A stretch of 23,578 nt of DNA, from assembly GCA_905236955.1 (NCBI GenBank), contig CAJOQW010000004.1, positions 1 to 23,578 on the forward strand. Direction: 5' to 3'. The stretch is from an uncultured Bacteroidales bacterium. Lineage in GTDB: Bacteria > Bacteroidota > Bacteroidia > Bacteroidales > UBA932. A model generated the notes under the pieces. It had not been told where the DNA came from, made no database searches, and worked only from the letters and a program-made list of their open reading frames with translations. This document shows, one piece after another, positions 8,070 through 15,251 of this stretch; position 1 is the first letter of the stretch; the number at the start of each line of letters is the position of its first letter. The position numbers were made by a program, and so were the translations under genes.

Positions 8070-9023
8070 CTATTCTTCCGGTATGCTCCTGAAACCTTGT
8101 CCCATGATTTCACTGCTGTTCACGACATTGACGAAGGCGCCGGGATCCAGCAGGCGAAGGTTGCCCTTGAGCTTGACGAAGTCGGCGCGGCTGAGGTTGC
8201 AGTAAATCATGTGGCGCCCCTTGCCCTGATACAGCCCCTGTCCGAGTATCATCGTGCCGCCCCTGTGGAGGTCGTTGAGGATGAATTCGCGTATGGCTTC
8301 GTACCGGTCGGTAACTATGAATACCGTCTTGTCCGTGCGCAGGCCGTCCACGATCAGGTCTATCATGTAGCTTTCGATCACGATGATGAGGATGGAATAG
8401 ATGGGAAGGCGTATCTGCTTGAATGCTATGAGGGTGCTGAGGGTTATGCAGCCGTCCACTATCATGACGAGGGTGCCGAGGCTTATCTTGGTATATTTGT
8501 GGAGTATCATGCTGATGATGTCGCTTCCTCCGCTGGTGGCACCTCCCTTGAAGATGAGTCCAATGGCAAGTCCGTAGATGATGCCTGCCAAAAGCGTATT
8601 CACCACGAAATCGGGCATGAACCAGCCTCCCCCATGCGGAATGTCCATCCAGGAGGTGAGGTCGGCCGGACGCCCGTCGGCTACCTGCCCTATGAATACG
8701 ACCGGATCATACCCCCATACCGTCTCCAGCAGCCATGTGAAGAAGAAGATGAGGATGGTGGACAGCACCGTCTTGATGCCGAACCTAGGTCCCAGGATCC
8801 ATGTGCCTATGAGCAGGAGCGGGATGTCCATGCAGATCGCGTAGTAGGAAATACGCCACGGCCATACCGTATTGAGTACGTTCGATAGGCCATACGTTCC
8901 ACCGGGAGCCAGATGATAGGGGTTGACGAACATGACATCGCCTACGGCGAACAGCGCGCTGCCCAAAATGACCAGGAGGTAGGAGAATATTTCCTTTTTG
9001 ACGTCCTTTTTCTGTATTGCCAT
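8070..9023 (-). CDS. YitT family membrane protein (DUF161/DUF2179)
   Basis: 317 residues from the ATG at 9023 (MAIQKKDVKKEIF). The reading frame stays open far upstream, but that part overlaps the divergent gene and the -7 box, so it is not coding. Five or so membrane segments cover about 12-32, 58-78, 82-102, 138-160 and 180-225, with the family motif GGATSGGSD at 160-168. A cytoplasmic DUF2179 domain spans about 232-302 (KTVFIVTDRYEAIREFI, then RGGTMILGQGLY). YitT proteins are widespread inner-membrane proteins of unsettled substrate. A segment at about 105-140 between membrane helices seems longer than in short family members. It is transcribed alone, divergently from the secreted protein gene at 9139. 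Confidence 0.88.
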   Translation of the reverse strand: MAIQKKDVKKEIFSYLLVILGSALFAVGDVMFVNPYHLAPGGTYGLSNVLNTVWPWRISYYAICMDIPLLLIGTWILGPRFGIKTVLSTILIFFFTWLLETVWGYDPVVFIGQVADGRPADLTSWMDIPHGGGWFMPDFVVNTLLAGIIYGLAIGLIFKGGATSGGSDIISMILHKYTKISLGTLVMIVDGCITLSTLIAFKQIRLPIYSILIIVIESYMIDLIVDGLRTDKTVFIVTDRYEAIREFILNDLHRGGTMILGQGLYQGKGRHMIYCNLSRADFVKLKGNLRLLDPGAFVNVVNSSEIMGQGFRSIPEE

Positions 9024-9031
9024 AATGAACG

Positions 9032-9059
9032 CAAAGGTAATCATATTTTTTGCAACCAA
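9032..9059 (-). promoter_or_regulatory. Promoter for the yitT-like gene
   Basis: Minus strand: -7 box TACCTTTG at 9032-9039 (perfect TAnnTTTG) and a TTG at 9057-9059 with a 17-base spacer. Transcription would begin about 4 bases before the ATG at 9023. An alternative ATG at 9044 lies upstream of the box and could not be in the transcript, which fixes the start at 9023. Confidence 0.6.
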
Positions 9060-9083
9060 GGTGTATTCTTTACCAGGCAGTAT

Positions 9084-9112
9084 TTGGAAATCCGCAAAGA
9101 GTCGTATATTTA
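9084..9112 (+). promoter_or_regulatory. Promoter for the secreted beta-helix protein gene
   Basis: Plus strand: TTG at 9084-9086, an 18-base spacer, and TATATTTA at 9105-9112, one mismatch from TAnnTTTG. The predicted leader before the ATG at 9139 is about 20 bases. It is back to back with the yitT promoter, with 24 bases between the two elements. Confidence 0.5.
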
Positions 9113-9138
9113 CTAATTGAACCGTAAACTCTTTCGAG

Positions 9139-12100
9139 ATGAGAAAAAACTTCTTTGCCATAGCCGCCGCAGGCCTCATGGCTGTGGCACCATCACAGGC
9201 CCATACGCCGTATGGCGGACGTTTCGACCCTCTCACCATCTGCGATACCGCGATCGATATCGCTGCATACCCGGACGGGGACCGGGTACCCGACTTCTCT
9301 TTCTGCGGATACATGGCAGGGGAAGAGCCGCTTCCCGACCTGTTCACGAGGGCCGACATACCTGTCTTCCGTTTCGACAACCCCGGAGGGGACTGTACCG
9401 GGAGGCTCCAGGCCCTGGTGGACCATGTTTGCACATTGCCGGTCCGGGAAGGCGGTTTCCGCGCCGTAATATTCCTTCCTGCCGGAAAATACAGCCTGCA
9501 AGGCTCGCTCAGGATTTCCTGCAGCGGTGTCGTACTTCGCGGTGAAGGCCCGGAGACCATACTCTTCGGCGAAGGCGAAGGAAGGGAGACTTTGATAAAG
9601 ATTTCGGGAAAGGAACAGCGCTCCTATGGACCCGAAGCAGCCATGGAATGCGATTATCTGCCTGTCAACGCCTCCAGGATCCCGCTCGGGGCAGGACACG
9701 GCATCAAGGCCGGGGACAAGGTCCGGATCACCCGTCCGTCCACCCGGGAATGGATAGAATTGCTGGGAGCCGACCGCATAGGACTCTTTGCCGACTACAA
9801 CATGCCGGCGTGGACTCCGGGAGACTTCGACCTCAACTTCGACAGGACCGTCGTCAGCGCCGATGAAAGCGGCATAACGACGGATGTCCCCCTCCCCCAA
9901 TCCTTCGATGCCCGATATGGCGGAGGATACGTCCGCGCTTATACCCAGACCGGCCGGATAGACCATGTCGCCATAGAGAACCTCACCCTCGAGTCGTCCT
10001 TCGACCCTTCCCATGCCAAGGACGAGAACCACCGCTGGATGGCGGTCACCATCGACGACGCTTCCGACTGCTGGGTGCGCAGGGTCACAGTAAAGCATTT
10101 CGTCAGTTCAGCGGTTTATCTGCTTCCAGGGGCATCCCGTATCACCGTCGAGGAATGCAAATGCTTGGAACCTGTGGGCGAAATCGGCGGATACAGGCGC
10201 ATTGCCTTCCAGACCGGCGGGCAGCAGACCCTCTTCAACCGCTGCTATAGCGAGGAGGGATACCACGACTTCGCCGTAGGGCCGAACACCGCAGGGCCCA
10301 ATGCCTTCCTGCAATGCTATGCAGCCCGTACCCACGGTTTCAGCGGAGCCCTCGGAGGATGGTCGTGCGGCACCCTCTTCGACCGGGTGACCGTCGAGAA
10401 CGACCCCATCAAGTTCGCTTATCTCGACCTCGATCTCCAAGGAGGAGGATGGAGCAGCGCCAACTCCCTCTGCTGGCAGTGCAGGGCGCCCCAGATCCAC
10501 CTGGACGACCCCCCGGGAGCGCACAACTGGGCATACGGCTCGCGCGGACAGGGTTACGGCTTCGGCTCCCACGCCCAGCACAAAGTAACCCATCCCGAGT
10601 ATTTCTACTTCACCCAGCTTGCGCAGCGCAAAGGTTCAGCCCCGAAGGATGAGATCGACAAAGTCATCAAGTACAACCCGGATTTCTCACAGACGGACGC
10701 GGCCTTCGCCGCCCGCCAGAGCGAACGTGCCCTGGAGCCCGCATGGACCATGGAAAGATGGATCGACACCCTTGTCGTCCGCTATCCCCTTGCGCCACGA
10801 CCCCTGCAATTCACAAAAGCACCTGCATACCTTCCCGTAGCCCAGGTAAAGAAAAAGCTCCACATGATGACCGTCGAAGGCGGACGCATCGCCGTGGACG
10901 GGAATTATCTCGCAGGAGGGAACAGGCGCACCGCCCTTTGGAGGGGTAACCTCCGCCCGTCGCAGGTGAACAGCGCCGGGGTACATCTGTCAAGGTTCGT
11001 TCCCGGCCGTGAAGGGACCGGATTCACCGACAACCTCGACTCGGTGGCCTTCATAATGAAGAAGGACGGCACCGCTGCACTGTACCACTTCCCCGCCCTC
11101 TGGTACGAACGCCGCCGCGACGACCATGGCCGCATGATGCGCGCCGATGCCGACGTTTGGGCACCATTCTACGAACAGCCCTATTCGCGCAGCGGCAAGG
11201 GCGAGGCGAACGACCGCCTGTCCCGTTACGACCTGGACCGCTGGAATCCATGGTACTGGAGCCGCGTGCACCGTTTCGCGGAAATCGCCGAAGAAACCGG
11301 TATAGTGCTGGTACACGAGCATTATCTGCAGCACAACATCATAGAAGAGGGTGCCCACTGGGTGGACTACCCCTGGCGCAGCGCCAACAACATCAACGAC
11401 CTTGGACTTCCGGAGCCCACATACATGCAGGGCGACAAACGGGTGTTCATGGCATCGCAGTTCTATGACCTCTCCAACGAGAAACTGGTCCGCTACCACC
11501 GCAGGTACATACGCAAGAACCTCGACGAGGTCGCCGGACGCTCCAACGTGCTGAACCATATCGGCGTGGAATACACAGGTCCGCTGGATTTCATGGAATT
11601 CTGGCTGCAGACCGTCATGGACTGGGAAAAGGATACAGGGAACGACGTACTGGTGGCGCTCAACGCCACAAAGGATGTGATGGATGCGGTCCTTGCCGAC
11701 CCGCACTACAACAAAGCCGTGGATGTGATCGACATCCGTCAATGGTACTACCGTACCGACGGGGACGTTTACGCCCCCGTTGGCGGGGTCAGCCTCGCCC
11801 CGAGGCAGTATGCGAGAGTTATGGACGTAGGAACCACCGATGCGGAATGCGTCTGGCGCGCGGTACGGGAGTACAGGCAGAAATTCCCCGGCAAGGCGGT
11901 CATGTACAATGCTTCCCGGACTCCGGGAGCGGACTGGACAGCATTCATCGCGGGCTCTTCCCTGGCGCAGATACCTGCCGCCGTCACCGCAGAAAAATTC
12001 TACGTCAATGCACTCCTCATGGATCCTGTCGTGGACGACGCGGCCGTCGATTGCCATGCTATGGGTAAAGCCGGGACGGGTTACATCCTGTTTACCACGT

Positions 12101-12270
12101 CAGCTTCCTGCTCGCTCGACCTCTCATCCGACAAGGGCGCTTACATGCTGGTATGGATCGATCCGCGCACAGGAGCAAGCCTTGGCAAGCCGGTCCGGGT
12201 GAAAGGAGGCAGGAGCCTCGCGCTCAAAGCACCCTCGGAGAACGGTTGTGTTGGATATCTCTACAAATGA
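9139..12270 (+). CDS. Secreted two-domain protein: right-handed beta-helix (DUF4955-type) plus DUF6298-like barrel
   Basis: 1043 residues with a signal peptide (about 1-21, cleavage near SQA-H). Residues 49-68 (RVPDFSFCGYMAGEEPLP) resemble the start of DUF4955-type Bacteroidota proteins. Residues 80-450 look like a pectate-lyase-like right-handed beta-helix: GGFRAVIFLPAGKYSL (105-120), VVLRGEGPETILFG (131-144), then the ladder VAIENLTLES, CWVRRVTVKHF and ITVEECKC. Residues about 575-960 resemble DUF6298, probably a TIM-barrel glycosidase-like module: IVLVHEHYLQHNIIEEGAHW (722-741), NVLNHIGVEYTGP (803-815), VDVIDIRQWYY (861-871). E811 and E727 are candidate catalytic acids by inference. A small beta domain closes the protein (about 975-1043). 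Expected to be periplasmic or surface-exposed and act on an acidic or plant polysaccharide, but substrate and activity are unknown. It has its own promoter and terminator, and no SusC/SusD pair is nearby. Confidence 0.82.
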   Translation: MRKNFFAIAAAGLMAVAPSQAHTPYGGRFDPLTICDTAIDIAAYPDGDRVPDFSFCGYMAGEEPLPDLFTRADIPVFRFDNPGGDCTGRLQALVDHVCTLPVREGGFRAVIFLPAGKYSLQGSLRISCSGVVLRGEGPETILFGEGEGRETLIKISGKEQRSYGPEAAMECDYLPVNASRIPLGAGHGIKAGDKVRITRPSTREWIELLGADRIGLFADYNMPAWTPGDFDLNFDRTVVSADESGITTDVPLPQSFDARYGGGYVRAYTQTGRIDHVAIENLTLESSFDPSHAKDENHRWMAVTIDDASDCWVRRVTVKHFVSSAVYLLPGASRITVEECKCLEPVGEIGGYRRIAFQTGGQQTLFNRCYSEEGYHDFAVGPNTAGPNAFLQCYAARTHGFSGALGGWSCGTLFDRVTVENDPIKFAYLDLDLQGGGWSSANSLCWQCRAPQIHLDDPPGAHNWAYGSRGQGYGFGSHAQHKVTHPEYFYFTQLAQRKGSAPKDEIDKVIKYNPDFSQTDAAFAARQSERALEPAWTMERWIDTLVVRYPLAPRPLQFTKAPAYLPVAQVKKKLHMMTVEGGRIAVDGNYLAGGNRRTALWRGNLRPSQVNSAGVHLSRFVPGREGTGFTDNLDSVAFIMKKDGTAALYHFPALWYERRRDDHGRMMRADADVWAPFYEQPYSRSGKGEANDRLSRYDLDRWNPWYWSRVHRFAEIAEETGIVLVHEHYLQHNIIEEGAHWVDYPWRSANNINDLGLPEPTYMQGDKRVFMASQFYDLSNEKLVRYHRRYIRKNLDEVAGRSNVLNHIGVEYTGPLDFMEFWLQTVMDWEKDTGNDVLVALNATKDVMDAVLADPHYNKAVDVIDIRQWYYRTDGDVYAPVGGVSLAPRQYARVMDVGTTDAECVWRAVREYRQKFPGKAVMYNASRTPGADWTAFIAGSSLAQIPAAVTAEKFYVNALLMDPVVDDAAVDCHAMGKAGTGYILFTTSASCSLDLSSDKGAYMLVWIDPRTGASLGKPVRVKGGRSLALKAPSENGCVGYLYK

Positions 12271-12309
12271 ATCAAAAAAGGCATCCGTTTCCCGGATGCC
12301 TTTTTTGAT
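12271..12309. terminator. Perfect bidirectional intrinsic terminator
   Basis: A 17-bp perfect stem (ATCAAAAAAGGCATCCG and its complement) with a 5-base loop begins at the base after the stop codon at 12270. It has A-runs and T-runs at the stem base, so it works as a U-tailed hairpin in both directions. It separates the convergent secreted-protein gene (plus) and adk (minus, stop at 12321). Confidence 0.93.
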
Positions 12310-12320
12310 ATCTTCCCGAA

Positions 12321-12896
12321 CTAAGCGAGGCTGTCCACCAGGTTGCGGATATTCTCGCCCACCTGGGCAATTGTGCCGAGTGAGTCCACCTCGTGGTATT
12401 TTCCCTTGTCGCGATAATAGTCGATGAGGGGTTCGGTCTGACGGTGGTAAGTGTCGATGCGGTTGGCGACGACCTCCTCACGGGCATCGTCGGCGCGGTT
12501 CTCGCATTTGGCCCTGTGGGCTATGCGCTCCTTCACCACCTCGTCGGGGATCATGAGGGAGATGACTCCCGTAATCTCCTCGCCGCGCGACTCGAGCATC
12601 TCGTCGAGATCCATTGCCTGGGATAGGGTGCGGGGGAATCCGTCCAGAAGGAATCCGTCCACATCCTTATACTTGCCGAAAACCTGGGCTATCATGCCTT
12701 CCACGATGTTGTCGGGCACGAGGCTGCCGGCATCGATAAGGGCTTTCGCCTGCTTGCCGAGTTCGGTGCCCCCGGCTATTTCACCGCGGAGGAGTTCCCC
12801 TGTAGAGATATGCTTCAGATTGTACCGCTCTGCAAGCGGAGTGGCCTGGGTGCCCTTTCCGGCTCCCGGTGGCCCGAAGATGATGTAATATTTCAT
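12321..12896 (-). CDS. adk: Adenylate kinase
   Basis: 191 residues from the ATG at 12896 (MKYYIIFGPPGAGKGTQ); the open frame upstream of this Met overlaps hpt and is not coding. The P-loop GPPGAGKGT is at 8-16, the AMP-binding segment STGELLRGEI at 31-40, and DGFPRT at 85-90. The LID is of the short type (HRAKCENRADD, about 127-137), without the four-cysteine zinc site, as in other Bacteroidota enzymes of 189-192 residues. It interconverts ATP + AMP and 2 ADP in the cytoplasm. The ATG overlaps the hpt stop as ATGA, so the two purine-nucleotide genes are co-translated. Confidence 0.97.
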   Translation of the reverse strand: MKYYIIFGPPGAGKGTQATPLAERYNLKHISTGELLRGEIAGGTELGKQAKALIDAGSLVPDNIVEGMIAQVFGKYKDVDGFLLDGFPRTLSQAMDLDEMLESRGEEITGVISLMIPDEVVKERIAHRAKCENRADDAREEVVANRIDTYHRQTEPLIDYYRDKGKYHEVDSLGTIAQVGENIRNLVDSLA

Positions 12897-13435
12897 TTGT
12901 CCAATACGTAAATATCCTTGAGATTCCGCCCCAGTTCGTCGTAGTCGAGGCCGAAGCCGACGATGAAGTCGTTGGGAATGCGCATGCCTACATAATCTAT
13001 CTTGAGAGGCTTCGCATACACCTCGGGCTTGAGGAGCATGGTGCATATCTTCACTTCCCTGGCACCTTTGGCGAGAAGCATTTCCTTCAGGGCCATGATC
13101 GTACCGCCGGTATCCACTATGTCTTCGCAGATTATAACGCTGCGGCCTTCTACATCGCCGGTGAGCCCCATCACTTCAAGGACCTTTCCGGTGGATTGGG
13201 TGCCGGCGTAGGAAGAGAGTTTCATGGAGACCAGTTCCAGCGGGAAGGTGAGCCTTTTCATGAGTTCCGCCGTGAACATGATGGCGCCGTTGAGGACGCA
13301 GAGAAGCATGGGGATGTCCCCGGAAGAGCCGAAGTCGGCGTTGAGTTCATCGGCAACGCTGTCTATCACGCCCTCGATCTGGGAGTTGGTGATAAGCGGC
13401 TTGAAATACTTGTCGTGAATTTTGATCCTGTCCAT
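12893..13435 (-). CDS. hpt: Hypoxanthine phosphoribosyltransferase
   Basis: 180 residues, the usual length for bacterial HPRT. The PRPP-binding motif IICEDIVDTGGT is at 101-112. The N-terminal VLNGAIMFTAELMKRL (48-63) and the C-terminal NDFIVGFGLDYDELGRNL (155-172) are family signatures. The enzyme joins hypoxanthine or guanine to PRPP, giving IMP or GMP, for purine salvage in the cytoplasm. It is followed by adk with a 4-base overlap, forming a purine-nucleotide operon. The candidate promoter at 13456-13463 predicts a short leader of about 15 bases. Confidence 0.96.
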   Translation of the reverse strand: MDRIKIHDKYFKPLITNSQIEGVIDSVADELNADFGSSGDIPMLLCVLNGAIMFTAELMKRLTFPLELVSMKLSSYAGTQSTGKVLEVMGLTGDVEGRSVIICEDIVDTGGTIMALKEMLLAKGAREVKICTMLLKPEVYAKPLKIDYVGMRIPNDFIVGFGLDYDELGRNLKDIYVLDK

Positions 13436-13445
13436 GTGGGCTGTT

Positions 13446-13475
13446 TTTGAAGTTTCGAAGATACGAATAATTTTG
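13446..13475 (+). promoter_or_regulatory. Promoter for the helix-hairpin-helix/barrel protein gene
   Basis: Plus strand: TTTG ending at 13449, an 18-base spacer, and TAATTTTG at 13468-13475, a perfect -7 box. It predicts a leader of about 60 bases before the ATG at 13542. The elements interleave with the minus-strand hpt promoter (13456-13463), so the two polymerases would compete for the same DNA. Confidence 0.6.
13456..13463 (-). promoter_or_regulatory. Candidate -7 box for hpt-adk
   Basis: On the minus strand this reads TATCTTCG, one mismatch from TAnnTTTG. A TTT lies 19 bases upstream at the -33 position. The predicted leader is about 15 bases. The box lies within the spacer of the oppositely directed promoter at 13446-13475. 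Confidence 0.42.
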
Positions 13476-13541
13476 ATGAAAGAAACATAAAAATTTCACT
13501 TTTACTCCCATGAGTGTCGTTTTCCGGTCTTAACTTGGGGT

Positions 13542-15251
13542 ATGACACGCATTCTTATCGATATTGTGACTGCAATCCTGGTCCTTTCCGGAGCATCTTC
13601 GGAAGAAGACCTGTCCGAAAGCGAGATGGAACGCTACTGCCATTACGCGGAACATCCCCTGCGGATAAACATCGCATCCAGGAGCCGTATCCTCGCCAGC
13701 GGGCTGATGAGCGCTTACCAGGTGGCCAGCCTTGAAGACTACCGGCGCCGGAACGGGGACGTTCTGGGAGTCCTCGAGTTGGGCCTGGTGGACGGATTCA
13801 ACGCCAAGGTGGCGGAGGCCCTTGGGATCTTCGTCTCGTTCGAGAGCACCCGTCCGCCCGGCGCCCGGGAAGACCGCCGGGTAAACCAGACCATCATGCT
13901 GCGCACAGGCGTGAGGAATAAGGACGGAACGGCCGCTGCCGTAGGGGCCAAGTACCATTTGGAAGCAGGGGAAAGGGCCGAATTCAACTGGTCCTCCCGC
14001 AACAGTTATGCTTCCCCCGGGTTTCCGCCAGGCACATTCAGCGCGGCACTGTACGGAAAGGGAGGGGGAAAGATCATACTCGGGGATTTCAACGCCAGGT
14101 TCGGACAGGGCCTTGCCATGTGGAGCGGATTCTCGATGAGCGGTTTCCCCACAGAATCCGCTTTCCACAGGAACGGGACTGGATTCTCCCCCACCGGCTC
14201 TTTCAACCCCTCGCTGAGAGGTGTTGCCGCCGTGGTTGACAAAAGCCGATGGACCTTCTCGGCCGCTACGGCGCTGCGCCCGGCAGATGATTCCTTCCGG
14301 CTAATGCCCATCCTTGCTGCTTGCCGTCTCGGGAGGCGCGGGCAGTTCGGCCTGCTGGCTTTCTGCGACGAGGCCGCGACCTTATCGGCGGACGGAACCC
14401 TCGGACTGGGACATCTCACCTTTTTCGGAGAATGCGCCATCTCTTCGCGCCGCCTGCAGGAGAACGGAATGACTATACTCAGGACCAGGTTCGCCGCCGT
14501 GGGCGGAGCAAGCTGGGCCCCTGCCTACCAGACCAGGATAACCGCCCTTGCAAGGTATTATCCGGCAGATTACCATTCCGCTTTCGCAGGCTCGGTACGC
14601 TCGTCCTCCAAGGTAGCCGATGAAAATGGCTTGTCCCTGGGTGCACGGCTGGGACGGACCGGATTCACCTTCGACGCGGCCAGGCATCCTGCAAAGGGCG
14701 GATCATCTTTCAAGGGAATATTCCAGACCGAACCTTCCTTCGCCTTGAACCGTATCACGGTATCACCGGTCCTGAAACTGTCTTCCCGTTACAGGCCCGG
14801 TGAAACCTTTCAATGGAGGAATGAAATCCGCATCGACCTCAAGGCGGCGCCCGACGCTCCCACGGCAGGTCGCGCAGCCGGAATGCAGGTCACGTGCCGC
14901 CTGCATCTGCTCAAGTCGGAGTCATGGGCGAGGCTGGCCTATGCAGAATGCGGGTACAAGACCCCTTCCGACAGCGCCGCGGTCCAATTGTCCGCTTTCC
15001 TAAGGGGGACATATTTCAAAACGGGGAGCTGGAACGACCGCATCTATTGTTATGAACGCGACTTCCCCGGCTCATTTTCGGTGCCTGCCTGTTACGGCAG
15101 GGGCTGGGGCCTTTCCGCCTTAATGGGTGTGAAACTGCGACGGACGCGCATACGGCATTCGCTTTACCTGAAAGGCTCGATCCAAAGATACCCCGGCACC
15201 GGACGCGCCGCAAGCTCGGAACTCAAACTCCAATACCAGGCGGGATTATAA
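13542..15251 (+). CDS. Helix-hairpin-helix N-terminus plus outer-membrane beta-barrel protein
   Basis: 569 residues. Residues 1-19 are a probable signal peptide (MTRILIDIVTAILVLSGAS). Residues about 37-100 resemble the N-terminal helix-hairpin-helix module of a Bacteroidota-specific family (HPLRINIASRSRILAS followed by GLMSAYQVASLEDY, then LGLVDGFNAKVAEALG), which looks like a ComEA-type HhH unit. The remainder (about 120-569) is a series of short amphipathic strands rich in Gly, Ser, Arg and aromatic residues, for example GKIILGDFNARFGQGLAMWSG at about 178-198, consistent with an outer-membrane barrel. The last residues (SSELKLQYQAGL) form a plausible C-terminal strand. Family members have no established role; the HhH domain has led to a suggestion of DNA handling, which I cannot support here. 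Its stop codon shares TTATAA with the convergent murF stop. Confidence 0.75.
   Translation: MTRILIDIVTAILVLSGASSEEDLSESEMERYCHYAEHPLRINIASRSRILASGLMSAYQVASLEDYRRRNGDVLGVLELGLVDGFNAKVAEALGIFVSFESTRPPGAREDRRVNQTIMLRTGVRNKDGTAAAVGAKYHLEAGERAEFNWSSRNSYASPGFPPGTFSAALYGKGGGKIILGDFNARFGQGLAMWSGFSMSGFPTESAFHRNGTGFSPTGSFNPSLRGVAAVVDKSRWTFSAATALRPADDSFRLMPILAACRLGRRGQFGLLAFCDEAATLSADGTLGLGHLTFFGECAISSRRLQENGMTILRTRFAAVGGASWAPAYQTRITALARYYPADYHSAFAGSVRSSSKVADENGLSLGARLGRTGFTFDAARHPAKGGSSFKGIFQTEPSFALNRITVSPVLKLSSRYRPGETFQWRNEIRIDLKAAPDAPTAGRAAGMQVTCRLHLLKSESWARLAYAECGYKTPSDSAAVQLSAFLRGTYFKTGSWNDRIYCYERDFPGSFSVPACYGRGWGLSALMGVKLRRTRIRHSLYLKGSIQRYPGTGRAASSELKLQYQAGL

Noticed and set aside
9024..9560. N-terminal extension of the yitT reading frame
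   Set aside because: It crosses the promoter region and the 5-prime part of the divergent gene; the promoter at 9032-9059 places the transcript start just before the ATG at 9023.
10990..12057. Open frame of 355 codons on the minus strand opposite the secreted beta-helix protein
   Set aside because: The plus strand has a signal peptide, promoter and terminator; the minus-strand product has no coherent domain.
12897..13046. Upstream in-frame extension of adk
   Set aside because: It lies within hpt; the P-loop at the very start of MKYYIIFGPPGAGKGT marks the true N-terminus.
14892..14897. CACGTG core as a possible parS site
   Set aside because: The flanks (AGGT and CCGC) do not form the TGTTTCACGTGAAACA palindrome, and it lies inside the barrel-protein gene.
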